Assembly (NCBI GenBank): GCA_013433145.1
Contig: CM024191.1
Location: 1,194,501 to 1,258,500, forward strand
Origin: Ascaris suum
Lineage: Eukaryota; Nematoda; Chromadorea; Rhabditida; Ascarididae
DNA: 64,000 nt
Reading direction: 5' to 3'
Shown: positions 47,950 to 60,025 of the stretch, piece after piece
Numbering within the stretch: the first letter of the stretch is position 1
How the letters are laid out: every line of letters starts with the position of its first letter
Translations under genes and position numbers: made by a program
Notes under the pieces: model-generated
Database searches by the model: none
Told to the model about the DNA's origin: nothing
The model's input: only the letters and a program-made list of their open reading frames with translations

Positions 47950-50900
47950 CTGAAAGAAATATTCTTCAACATATTATGCATGGTTTGCTCAGTAGACGCG
48001 GACACGCGCAGGAATTTCAGGTAGTCACTCAAAAGAGCAGATGGGCGAATTTAGTTGATTAAGGTATTCGAGCATTTTGAGGTTGGTTTCCAAGCAAATG
48101 TTGGTCCGTTCCACTAACATTTCAGAAAGGCGTTTTCCGCAGCGCCGTATAACCGTACCAAGGTTAAGGTTTGCGAACTACGGAGAAAAAGTTCTGAAAA
48201 TTCGAGTCCACTCCGGCCACATGAGTCCGGCTAGATGCTTCCACTTCGTCTTATTGCGCTGGTCTTTGAGCCGTAGGTACTTACGCCTGAGCCATTTGCG
48301 CTTCAGCTTTTTACCGTTTTGTTTACTCGTACTGAAATGTTTAGCGCATCGAATTTTGTCTTATTACACACAGAAACATATGTAAATTATGTTATCAAAA
48401 TGCAATAAGATGGGTGTCTTCTTACCTTTTTAAATAATTGGATCGTGAAAAGGTGTTAGACTTTTCCCGAAAAAAAAGAAGCAACTCTATTTGAAAGGCG
48501 AAAAAGTTTCACTTCAAGTTGTGTTGTTGATGACCACCGACCACTCTTTCACCACCGCCGTAGAATTGATCCTCTTCTGTACGAGTCGGATTGCTGCAAG
48601 CGGAAGGAAATTCAATTGTTTGGAATTTCGACAGTCATCGAACTTTATTTCCCAGGTAATTGCTGAGAGATCCAAAAATAACTAAATCTAAGAGGTATGA
48701 TGGATGTCAGAGACATTTAGCAAGCAGAGTCTCTTTGGTGAAATACGTTCTTGGCCTTGTAAAATCAAAACTGCGTTCAGTTGCGGTGTAAGGGTCAACT
48801 CCCCTTTGCTCGTCTAGTCGTCCAGGTCTCCTTGATGGGCTGCACCCTCTACCAAGCTGCGGTCGAATAAATTGCGAGACAACACAAATATAAGGGGCGA
48901 ACAGTTTATCAAACAACTGAGGACTCGTTCGCAAGGGTGGCTCTAATCGTCAGCACGATCCCTTAGTTGCATCCGATGAACTCCACGCTGCCGATGACCC
49001 TCTCAAACGCTCCCACGACCATATGTATGCCCACTCGGCCTTATGAACAGTCTAGCAGCTGCAATGAAACATGAGCATATCAACCCTTCCTATATCCTTC
49101 CGCTTTTGCCTCAGGATAACCTCACAACGCATACCGGGCAGTCGTTTAAACTGCCCATATGCTCCGGACCTTCTTTGACCCACCTTGCAGCGCGCTGTTC
49201 AAGCTTGACCTATCTCCGACTGGTTTACCTTAGAATAGACGCAATCTGCGAATTTCTGAGAAAGGTGCCGTATCGGTTAACAGTAGAACGTCGCCACTAC
49301 ACAGTCACTGTTCGGGAGCAGCTGGTAATGGTAAGTGTTCCCCCAAGAACACTTCACTAAATACTGATCATCCCTCTGTTGGCTGCAGATCCTTTCTTGG
49401 CTCAGGCTTTGGCTCTTCCTTGACACCTTCATGCTGAAGCTTCCACACAATGGTTCACACAAGTACACACTTCTCGTTGGCGCTGGCAGTATCTTTCAAC
49501 TAGTCACGACGACGGCTGAGAAAATTTATTAGCAGGCCTTAGCTCAATCGAAAAAATCCTTCACCAGTTCACATGGATTCCACTACTCAAACTTTTGGAT
49601 CTTGCCTAGCTCTTGCACAGTGTTCATGGTGGAAGCATGGGAACGGTCGAATGTGCTGATCAAGGAACAAGTGATTTCATGCGGACTCCATTTTACAAGG
49701 TGCTGCAACTCTCGGAACGTCGCCCTGATCAAAGTTGAACGGCAAGGTTTCAAATTTCCGAACGAAAGTGGGGGACCAACGTTGAAAAGTGGATTCAATA
49801 AGGGTGTCTCCAACTAATATACGACAAGTGTTGCTGTATACGTTAATCGCAGAATGCCCGAATTCGAATTAATAAAGCAGAGGACAGCGAATGTGAATTG
49901 AAGTTTCAGTCACTCTTTAAACTGCAGTAGTAAGCTTACTGTCGCGAAAGCGAGAAAGGATGCTATTCAGCCAAACAAGATGATTGCAGCGAACGGCCAA
50001 AGGGCAGCTGAGCGATGAAACGGCATCTGATTCAAAGACCCCGACGAGTTGACGGGTTTATGGCTACAACCGTCGAATGGTCAAAAAAACTAACGTCGAG
50101 TCAGCAGATGTCGACTGTGAGAAGCTTACACTTTCTATGTCTATTGAAGGGATGTCCAAGTGTGAAAAGCTTCCGTTTACATCCCTATTGAACAATGCCT
50201 GAAATGTGAAAGTCTTGCACCTGTATGTGCTGCATTCCCTATATAAGCATGTGTTTTATAGCTGCAATCACTCATTCAGTGTTTCGTTTTCTTCGGTCTC
50301 GTTGGTCGGGCTCAAGATCCTCATGGCTTACTTCTTCGCCATGAAAGGCATGGCAAAGAAACTTGCAGTGTGTACATGTGTGAATTCTTTATTCGTAAAT
50401 GAAGAAAAAGTATTGCAATATAGCAGTAAGAAAACTAGTGGAAAGCGTACGTATATGTAAAGGAATCAGCAGCAATCAAAGCAAAAGGAATGCCAAAACA
50501 CACCTGCAGAAAGCCGCAAGTCGGATACAAATCAAAAAATGCAAGGCGCTTCATGAACTGCACGACCCGAACAATTTTTTCGATGGCTGACCGGACTTGG
50601 ATGATTAAGGAATGAAATATGCTGGAAGCGTTGTTCAGATTGCAAGTATCGCATGCGAACTGGCAAGAAGGAGAATGGGGGGAGGGGGGGGGGGAGAGGG
50701 TAAAAATACTGTTGCATTCGCTAGATCAGGGGGAATCCTCAAATCGATGAACCAAGGCTGCTCTCAAATAACGAAATTTCTTCGTTAGCGTTTTTTTAAA
50801 GGAAGCCTTTTTCAAATATGGATATTTATGAATTGAAAGGTATTGCTTGTGGAGGAAGTTTTATGCTTCAATTGTGAACTATGAGTTCTGCGGCCGATAT

Positions 50901-53724
50901 TCCGAAGCAAACAAAAAGCACTTTAGAAAATTATATTCGGGAAGCGACTCATGATTACTGAATAGAATCAAATCAAATTCCACTTTGTGCTGTTCTGAAG
51001 TCTACAGATTGAAAATCTTTGATTGAGTCTGATAGTCAGGTGAGTATGGTCCGAAGAACAATTAAAAAAACACCATACAAGTGAAATATATCTGAACTTT
51101 TTGAACATCCCTCACGTCCACAGTATGGCGAAAGCCCACACTCGAGAGGTCATCCGAAGCCTTCATATAGGCCAAAAAAAGTGGTCAAAAGCGCTTCCCT
51201 GAGGAACATTGTTGAGGCCTTCCTGGCTGGACGAAAAACATCTCCTTACCTTCACTTTGAATGAACGGTTTGGAGAGAAACTTTTTATCCACCTCAATAA
51301 GCAGCTAGTTATTCAGAAAGCTGCTAGTTTGGATAAGAGTTTCCTGTGGCATACAACATTCGAAACTGACATTAGCGTGATCGCTCGTGGAAAAGTTTTC
51401 GGTAGCATTGATGTCGCTTACGAGGGTAATGTCATTTTTTAGCACAAGATGAGCTCTATTCTTGCCACGGCCCACCTCGCTAATCGAACTCATCAGACAA
51501 ATGAACGAGTTAGATGGTCACCAATTACAACTGACGGATGATCCACACAACGCATGTCAGAAATGCATTCAAAGAACTCCTCTGTACTGGAAGTCAGGAA
51601 GTCTGTAAGCGAGAGTAAGATGAAATGATATTAAAACGAAACGGCGGCAAAGGTTAATTCGACTGTTTATTTACGGTCAAAATATTCCAAATTTACTTTA
51701 ATTTGGAACGAATAACCTCCAATATACGAACCATCGTCCACAATATTCTGATCTACGCAGTAGACCACCAATGGGATTTTCGAACATAGGAATACCAGGA
51801 ATGATGCTTTTTGAAAGATTTTGGGAAATTTCGACCGTATCGTTTGGAACTTCTTGTCCTCTCCCATAAGGCATCAGTAACCACCGTCAATTCAAACGAA
51901 ACACTGAGACTCCACAATTACGAGCGCGTTAACTCACCGAATTCAAATTACCCGCTAAGTTTCTTCAATCTTGTGCAAACGCAGGTATGTTTTCATGAAA
52001 ATTGTAGCTTAAAGATACAAGGGTTGTTTTAGCTCCCCCCCCCCCTCCCCCCCGCAAAACGGGATGGAGCGCAACCAATCTTTATGGATGTCGCGTGAGG
52101 TGTTGTTGCTCCCACCATGCTTTGCGAGTGGCGTATGGTATCTCTCACATTTGGGGCTTCCGTACTCATGTTGTCGCATATCAGTTTTTGTGGCTAGGTT
52201 TTTGCGATTGCTTGCATCACACTTCGGTAAATGATTACCTGTTTGTTCGCTATATTGACGATCTAAATTGCCTATTGACTTCTGTGAAATTGAGTGCAAA
52301 AGTGGTCGGAGCGAAAGTGGCTCCGGCGCTGAATAACGCCGACGCTTGTTTCGTGTGGTGATTGTCGGTTGCTTTGAATATTGCTTAAGAATTACGAATT
52401 AGTTGAAGAAATTGTGATCAGTATCTGTCGGAAGTGGCCCACGTCTTGCTTGTTAAAAAAAGAACTCGGAAGTTTCCGGAAAATTTCTTCGAAAATAAGG
52501 GATATGGATTTGAGATAAATCTGATCCTGGTCTCTGTCGCAATCAGCGGCGAAAATGGGAGCGATTTTAAACTCGGTTTCCTCCATAATCTGGAACTAGG
52601 TAAAAGCTGCAGCTAAGCTGAGGCCGAGGGTGGGGTTTAATCCATGCCTAACTAGTGATATTAAGACTCACTGATATTTGAACATCTAAGCTAAGGCAAG
52701 CATGCAAATCTCACCAGATACGATCGCCAGGCGGACCTTAGCGATATCGAATATAGGCAGAACGAAATCCCGGTGAGAAAGAGTTTGTGTTCGAAAAAAA
52801 AAGGATTTGATTTCAGGAAAAGGGGAAGTCGGTTACTATTTCAGAATAGAAGGGAGTCTTGAATCTGCTTTCTCCATTCAGTGGAGGTCCACAAATGGCA
52901 TAAACGTGTCGAAGTTATCATCTCCCTTGTGTTTACTTCAGCTATCATCTCACTCGTGACAGGAGGCGCGAAATTTACACATACTCTTGAAAATGAATGA
53001 AATTGCGTTTTCAAAGGTGCTGGTTTCAAATTTGACAATATTTTCCACGTCGAAGTTTAGTCCTTCCTTCATCTCTCCTCTCTATCCCCCTCCCCTTCTC
53101 TCCTTTCCGAGGAAGCTCCAACTGATAGGTTCAGTTATATGTTCTTCTGGGAAACTTCATCAAATTCCCGCTTAGCACATTCGAAAATATAACCGTTTGA
53201 ATTTTCGTTCGTTATGGAGTATTCAATTCCTCAATCGGCCGCCTCTTCACTTCCAAATTGAGAATCTAAAGTTTAGAATTTTCTTTTAGAAGACTCTTTA
53301 AAAGTATTTCTATTTCTTGTTCATATATGAAAACGATTCATTTTTTTTCCTTATTTCGATGCTCATATATCTTTTATTTTGTGGAGTATTTTTCTAGCTA
53401 TAAGAGAGGAATCGTTTTGCACACAAAGAAAATCGCTTCCGATATTGTTTTAATTTCGGGAAAAAAAAGGTTTTTAGGCCGATAGGTGAATAAATATTCA
53501 AAGTTTGCTTGCATTCTTTTTTTTTTTCTTAAGCGATCGATACGTATTGATTAATGCAAATGAGTTTTATAGTTTTTTGAAGTTATAAGTGCAAATTTTA
53601 ATTGAACGTTTTTGATCGCTTAAAATGTAAGTCTGAGTTAGTGAAGAGTGATCGCTTAACGTTATACTCAAAGATGTTTTGATTTTCAAATGATTTATTT
53701 GAGGTGAATTTCCACGTATGCAAA
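47950..53724. other. Unassigned interval with a compositionally distinct block
   Basis: From about 48.7 to 51.9 kb the sequence is less AT-rich and lacks the T-bias of its surroundings. Several open frames of 60-105 codons occur on both strands (for example 49043-49360 plus, 48707-48934 minus), but none matches a family I know. G-rich (50677-50700) and C-rich (52035-52053) runs are present. From about 52.9 kb the sequence becomes T-rich again. I see no supported gene; an old mobile-element remnant is possible but not shown. Confidence 0.45.
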
Positions 53725-54947
53725 ATGCCCACCATGAATGAGTATGCAACGGAGCTTTTCATGGGGGTATATTCGAGTCTACTGCAACTGGATACGTTTT
53801 CGCTTCCTCTCGAGAAAGTTTGCTTAGATGAATGCGATAGACAGGTGCTCTTGGGTAGGGATTTCATCGAAGCGCTAGTTCGATGGGCATACATTTTTCC
53901 GGGCAAGATTGACATGATCGATACAACAATCATACACGATGTGCGACGCATTATCAAGAGGGTAAGAGTATCTCTTTGAAAAAGTTCCATTAATATCAAA
54001 TAATTGAATCGATGCTAATATTAGTTTCAGCAGTTAATTTTGCACAAGAATATATTCAAAACTCGTGCTTACTTTAGCTTCAAGAATGGGTTTTAGGCTG
54101 TTTCCGTTTATGAGGGCATTTGATTCGCAGTTTTTTTTTTTTTTTTTTGAAGAGAAATTTAGTGCGCTCATTTGTAGTTCAGCGTAAATCGTATGAACTT
54201 CTGCATTAGGCGGAATGAATGTTTAAGTTTTTCTTCACTCATATATTTTTCATGTAGTTTAGTAATTTGAAAATTTTCCACATTAAAATCTTTTAATATG
54301 TAATAATAAATGAAATTCCTAAATGGAATTTTACCTTTCTTTTACGTAAAAATAATTCGTTGCATTTAGCATACCAAATGGTTCATCTTGTTTGTTGGTG
54401 TGTGCGTCATTGATCGCAGCAGCCCAATGACTCTCTATGAGATCGAGGAGGGCATCGATTTGATGATGATGAGGTTTGGGGGCGTCGACAGGGTAAATGT
54501 TTCACATCATTTCTTAGTGTTTTTTTTTTTTTGGTTTTGGTTTTGCAAATTCATATCCTCATATTTGCAGTTTTTATAGCATCTAATATGGGGAGTATAG
54601 TTCTCACATGCGTTTGATTTTAGACTAGTTAATTAGTGTTTAGTTGGGAGTTTATTCAGCTACTTGTTCAAATCTGCGCATTTCTATCGTTGTTTTTCGT
54701 TGAATAGTTTCATTTAACGAATTTTTTTGTTCACGACGATATATTTATCATTATCTATTGACAATAAACATTCCGATTTCATTGAGAGATGAGCTGTAGA
54801 ATAAGCATAAACGGCTGTCTTTTCGAATTGACAGCCTATCAGTTTGTGTGTATACTGCAGGCACTATGTTTAGAAATAATAGCCAGAGTAACCAGAGCAT
54901 CGACTGCAAAAAATAGTTCTGTGAGAGGGAGGCCGAGCAAGGATTAG
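53725..54947 (+). CDS. Unrecognised 148-aa protein, three-exon model
   Basis: Exons 53725-53961, 54370-54492 and 54861-54947 (TAG) join in phase 0 through agg/gtaaga, atttag/CAT, agg/gtaaat and actgcag/GCA. The first exon begins MPTMNEYATELFMGVYSSLL and is clearly protein-like: leucine-rich, acidic and basic residues mixed, one aromatic stretch RWAYIFPGKIDMIDTT. The second contains a short hydrophobic stretch (WFILFVGVCVI) and then MTLYEIEEGIDLMMMRFGGV. The third is helical, ending in a basic tail RGRPSKD that resembles half an AT-hook. I do not recognise the family. The start is the first ATG after an in-frame stop, with a second Met three codons on. The weak point is exon 2's 5' border, because the acceptor gatcgcag at 54418 would be good but does not match the phase of exon 1. 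No clear poly(A) signal follows. Confidence 0.5.
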
Positions 54948-55346
54948 TACTGATTCTGCATGATTAATGCTGTGCTCAACCATCCTTGGCCATTTATTTC
55001 ATCTTGATCTGTAATTATCAGTCATTATTAGTGTCGTTCTTAACAAGACAAATTCAGTTACAGCTTCATCATTTCGTAGTTTCAAAATCACCATTTAGGA
55101 CCACACACGATGTCATTTTGACACGAGCGTTTTTGATGTTAAAACGGATTGCAGAATGTGCAAACATACAGTTTAAATATTACGTCGTTATCCCAGCCCT
55201 TTCATTGAGCTATAAAGCTTATTATTTCTGCACCACCTCAGCAGTCTGTTAATCTTTAGTTGTGTCTGGTGGCTAATGGATTTACTTTATATGGGATCTC
55301 ATGTGTGTAGGATTTGCATGATCGAGTGTGCCACGAGTATGTCTAG
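54948..55346. other. Short interval between convergent gene models
   Basis: About 400 bp between the stop of the 148-aa model (+) and the stop of the candidate minus-strand gene. It has a weak open frame at 54986-55252 (+) with no features and nothing else supported. Confidence 0.5.
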
Positions 55347-55580
55347 TCAGTGCAAGCTCGCGCTAAAGAATTGTTGATCGGCATTCATTTTTTTAAGCAC
55401 CTCGATTTCTGGCTGAATGTAATCAACGAGTCGGGAGAGGTACAGCTGTTGCGAATGGTAGTTGCAAATAACCTCGCTAAAAACGGCTTCTAGACGTTTC
55501 AAAGGCTTGGCTAGCATCTTCACGAAGACCGGCATCGCCTGTTCGTTTTCGTCTTTCTTCTGGTTTCCCCCTTCTCTCAT
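55347..55580 (-). CDS. Candidate minus-strand gene end, helical protein (possibly BAR-like)
   Basis: An open frame of 77 codons runs from 55580 to a TGA at 55347-55349, with an in-frame stop upstream of its first Met. The part after residue 15 looks like real coding sequence: PVFVKMLAKPLKRLEAVFSE, then a helix with YHSQQLYLSRLVDYIQPEIE and a short tail. The pattern of Tyr-His, spaced Leu and a Pro-Glu-Ile end resembles the last helix of BAR-domain proteins, but this is only a resemblance. Alternatively the exon starts at 55559 after an acceptor (aaaccag). A possible upstream exon at 55677-55626 (ttttag acceptor, gttagc donor) gives a lysine-rich 17-codon piece in matching phase. The 3' end is convergent with the 148-aa gene. 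I cannot assign a function. Confidence 0.33.
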   Translation of the reverse strand: MREGGNQKKDENEQAMPVFVKMLAKPLKRLEAVFSEVICNYHSQQLYLSRLVDYIQPEIEVLKKMNADQQFFSASLH

Positions 55581-55699
55581 TCCACTTCCACTCCATTTTG
55601 TAAACTTCTATTTATCTCTGCTAACCTTTTTTCGTTTCTTTCGGCATTTGCGCTCTTTGTCTTCTTTGGTTTGACCACTAAAATTACAGGCTTTCAGGG

Positions 55700-58600
55700 T
55701 TATATTCCATAAAATGTCAACGTTTGTATTTTATTTGTTCCTCTGATCCTTGCTGTTAGAACTATGTAGATGGAAGGGACAACATGCTTTCTAAGTTTGA
55801 GAAGAGATTGTGCTGATGAACTTGTTTTTAAAGGCTTTGGAATGTTTTTGGCTCACAACGTAGAATGTGGCAATCGCTGATCACCTAACAACCTTGAGCA
55901 ATCCCTTCTTGCATTCAAAAAATTATCGGTCTTTTCACTCGCTCCGTCTAAACGGTAAAAAGGCAATTTTCGATTTTCTAGGTGTTTTTCACAAACATAT
56001 GGTCATTCAAGTTGTCTACCTCAACTCGATAAAAAGTCATCAGCTCGTTAACATACTTTTCACATTTCGTTTGGCGTTATATCTTCGAAGGGGGTTTCAG
56101 ATGACTACATACTTTACTTCGTTTTTAGTTTGACGCAGCGCTCAATATCGAATCCATTCCTCCTGTCTATGATCTCCGTGGTTTCGGATGGTAAAATTGG
56201 AGTCATTGCACTAAATGGGTGGATTGTTACTGTCATAGTTGCAATAAGTGGTCTGATGGCTAGTGGTTGGGTTGTGAGGCAACTGACCTACGCGCAGGTG
56301 TGGAGGAAATGTTGTTGCTCGGAATCTTTGCACTATTTCCCACACGGTCCTTTATTCGTTCACCAGTATATGTTTTAAAAAAAACTGCGACAGGGAACGA
56401 CTGCAGCAGGGGGTATGTGGCGGTCAGTAAACTATCTCGGGGGAATGGGGAGTTCGTAAATAAAACAGGACGTGGGATCGTCCAGTAGGACCTTATGAAA
56501 CCATGGTGTTAGTTGTTAAGTTGGAGTGGTGGTAGGGGCGGCCTCCCTGATGTGTTCTCTTCGTGTTTCCGTTTTGGGCTTCGTTGTCGGCCGCATAACC
56601 CAAACGTCACCAATTGATGTCATTCTGACTATCATTATTGTTGTTATTGTGTAGAAGCACCTTTAATTCTTTCTATTTTTAAGCACACTGTTTTTGTTCC
56701 GGCCAATCACTACTTGCCTCAGCGGCGTTTTTCGTTCTCCTTAAGAGGGTTGGTAGTGTTTTGTTGATGGGATCCATAAAAAAAACTGGCGAGTTGGTTC
56801 ACTTTTTGCAACGTACGGCGAGGAAGAGCACAAGGCAGTGTCGAGAAAAAATGATGGGCCGATTGCGTCACTGTGCGTCCAAGCAAACAGCTGTAGGCAC
56901 GAAATTCACCTTTGGTTGCACGGAGTTGTCTCTTGGTAGTGGGTTGCGTTCATTTGCACTTCTGCTTCGTCGGTTGATATGTTCGTTGCTCAGTTTCGGC
57001 GGTTATATACCTCTATATTGTGATATTTCGGATGTTTAATTTTGTCTATGTAGGTGTTACTTAACCGTGCGGGTTGTGTATGTTTTATGGCCTTCATTTT
57101 GTATTAGGCACCTCTCTTTTCTAGTATATTCCATTCCACTAGACTCAAAAGTCCTTTTTTGTGGAGAGGAGAGGGAAGGGGAGAGGGATGCGACGAACAA
57201 GAAATCGCTTGTACTGAATGTGGCTTATTGCTTCATTGAGCTTTTTTCTCCAACGGATGATGAAAAGGTCTATCTCATCGGGAATGCACGAAGGAAGGGT
57301 GAGAGATGAGTTGGCTTCACCTCTAAGGGGCGTACGTGCAGTGCTATTTCGGTTTCTCGATGAAGATGTGCTTGTTTCTGTTGTTCTTGTGCTAGAAGTT
57401 GTTGTTTTTGATTTGCCTCAAAATAAACGGTTCGTATCGCTGCCATTCTTATGCTCGTTTCGCAGTAGATTGATTACTCCTTCTTGTATCGTTTAGTTCG
57501 AAGTGAATGTATTCATATTTTTGATTTCCATATGGTACTGAAATTACGAAATATGAGGGGGGAGGGTGTATTTGCGCAATGCCATGATGTGGGTTGTATG
57601 TGTTCTGTGGGAACGGTTGGAAATTTTAGGTTTTAAGGGGACAAATAAAAGCAGTGAGAGATTGCGAGGGTACCGTGTCAATAGTGGTTCAATACCAACT
57701 AAAGACAGGGTAGGAGTACCTCGAAAACGACGCTTCAGGCTCATTGCCGAAGGAGACGCTTTTCCCTTTCAGTTCTGTGCAGATACCCCATTGACATTCT
57801 GAAGAGATGGGAGTTCTTTTAGACTGTTAGCAATGCTTGAAAGTTGTCTTTTCAGAATCTTTGACCTGGATCAGTGTTTGCGGTTGTCTTCCTAGGAAAG
57901 CGTGTTGAAATGAGGTTTGGGGAGAACAGAGGAATTGGGCGTTGTTTTGTTAAGATGCTTTCATGTTGGTCTTTTTCCGATCTTTCAGCAATTTTTTTGA
58001 TTACAGTTGTGTGACTTCTAAGCTCGATCCCTCGTTTCACTGATAGATGCAACCTGAAGGGGAAGGCATTTGCGGCAAGAGTTAAACGCCTTCAACAGTG
58101 CTTGTGAAAACTTCGGTTATCGTGTTGGATTATCACCAGGGCGAAGAATGTTTTTGTTGAGGAGGGGGGGGGGGGAGGGGAAGTGAAGGGAAGAGGCAGG
58201 ATGCCTGGTTCCTCCGCTTGGGCTTCTACTTTAGAGGACAACGCATCCTGCAGCCGCGTTATTTGATACCCACAACATCATAGTTTTAAAGAGTGCAGTA
58301 TCCGTTCTTCTCATCCCTGCAACAACACCTCCCCCTCCCCTCCCCCCTCCCAACGTCTTAACGTTTCGCACACGGACCGGAGCTATATTTGCTTCATAAT
58401 GGTCATAGTAGGGTAGGTGAGCAAAAAAAAAAACAGCGTAAGGGAAACGGTGAAATAAATTCAAAAATATATGCAAACGTTACATCCGTGATAATCGCAC
58501 TGAAAAGTTGCTTCACATCGGGGAATTTTCTAACACACCTGCTCCCTCAGTCCTAAAGGACCAATGCAATCTGCAAGAATTTACGAGCCAGATATGCCAT

Positions 58601-60025
58601 GATTTTCTGGCATGAGGCGTGTAGTGCAAGCCAAATTGTAGATATTGTGCTGCAACGTTTTTGCGTGCGAAATTTTTCAAATTTCGAGGTATGATCTGAT
58701 GAGGTGAAATATCTCACCGCTCCTCTACATTTGCGCCCGACTTTTTGAGCTGTTGCGCTGGTGGTATTGTATACGCTAAAGACAGTGGGCAGACTCCTTC
58801 GCCCTTGTGAGTTGACAAAATTCGATCGAGCTACCTCTTGCAACACGCTTAGTGACCCGAGCACTGGTCACCTTTTTCTCTGTGCACCCCTTTTTGTAAC
58901 CATCTGTAGGGTCTGTTTTGCAGGATTCTGGAGGACTCTTAATCCATGAATACCCTACAAAATTTGAATCTCAGGATTTCGGGAGAGGGGTACTTACCTG
59001 AAATTTCAGCCTTCTAAACGTTTTGAACTCCTCCAAACCTGCACGTAGAAATTTGGTGACCTGTGGAAAAGCTCAGGGTGTTCCGATTTCAGCGGTCCCG
59101 AGCGAAGTTTTTTAAGGCAAGAGCACCACTTTCATAGCTAGTTGCGACTTGCGTTTCAGGGCGCCTTTTGGCTGCTAAAACAAAGTTGAAAGTTTATGTC
59201 TGTGTGGTTCATACATAAATTTGTTGGATGTTCTTGGTCTCAGATTTGAAATATACCCGTCACCTTTCGGCTAACAGACTTTAACCCAAGCTGGGTACGT
59301 CTTAACTAATCACCTCATAGAAACTGCATCACTTCGGTCGTAGCGTTAGTTGGGCGTTCAGTTTTAATTCGGCTGAAACCGAATTTATCTATCGTTAGAC
59401 GAAAAGCACCACCTATAGTAATATGAGGTGTGGACTTTTTTTCTGTATAGGATGTCGTCCAGTTGTGTGGCGATGTTATATCTCATGTAAATTTACTATA
59501 TCGAGCAGTGTAAAGCCACCTCGCTTTTTGTAGTCCACTCCACCTCGTAAAGGTCGTGCTTCACCTATAAAGTCAAATGAACTCGATTTCGATGATCGAC
59601 ATTCAAAAATTCGCATGTTTATATAGCCGAGATGTCGAACAGTAGAGTTGCTTCGTGATGGCCACATCTGGATAGTTTAGAGATAGAATGCAGTAACTCT
59701 ACGCAGACCGGATCTGACCGGATCTTGATCAAACTTGCTCCAGGTCGTGACTGCAACTTGACTTAACTCAGATTCTTGCCAATACCGTGGTAAACTAGCT
59801 AGCTCACTTTTCGTTATGAGAGCTTAGGCTAAGTGAACTGATGTTGTGAGCATGATGTTAAGCGGGGTATTGGGGGTCTTTTTTAACGAAGTTGGGAAAT
59901 AAAGATTTCTGGAACTGTTGAATCTAGGTTATCGGTCATTTTTTTCAGAGCAGCTTTTACGTGTACGGTATGTTTTGTAAACTTAGAGGTCTACTAAATT
60001 AATCTGTATTAAGGTCTACTCATCA
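55700..60025. other. Gene-poor interval upstream of TSPO
   Basis: The + strand is rich in T and G over much of 55.8-58.0 kb. G-runs (58161-58180) and a C-rich stretch (58328-58351) occur. Small inverted repeats such as GTGACC/GGTCAC near 58850-58870 and a direct repeat of gaccggatct near 59707-59726 were noticed. Minus-strand frames at 58553-58864 and 59476-59667 look partly protein-like but have no recognisable motif or partner exons. No gene is supported. The TSPO promoter should lie at the right end. Confidence 0.45.
58161..58180 (+). repeat. G-rich run
   Basis: Twelve consecutive G flanked by shorter G blocks. The pattern of G-tracts is compatible with quadruplex formation. A complementary C-rich stretch (58328-58351) lies about 150 bp away and could pair with it as a loose inverted repeat. 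Confidence 0.7.

Noticed and set aside
50990..51240. Sequence resembling a helix-turn-helix transposase N-terminus (RRTIKKT)
   Set aside because: The similarity is a few residues only, with stops in all frames and no catalytic domain nearby.
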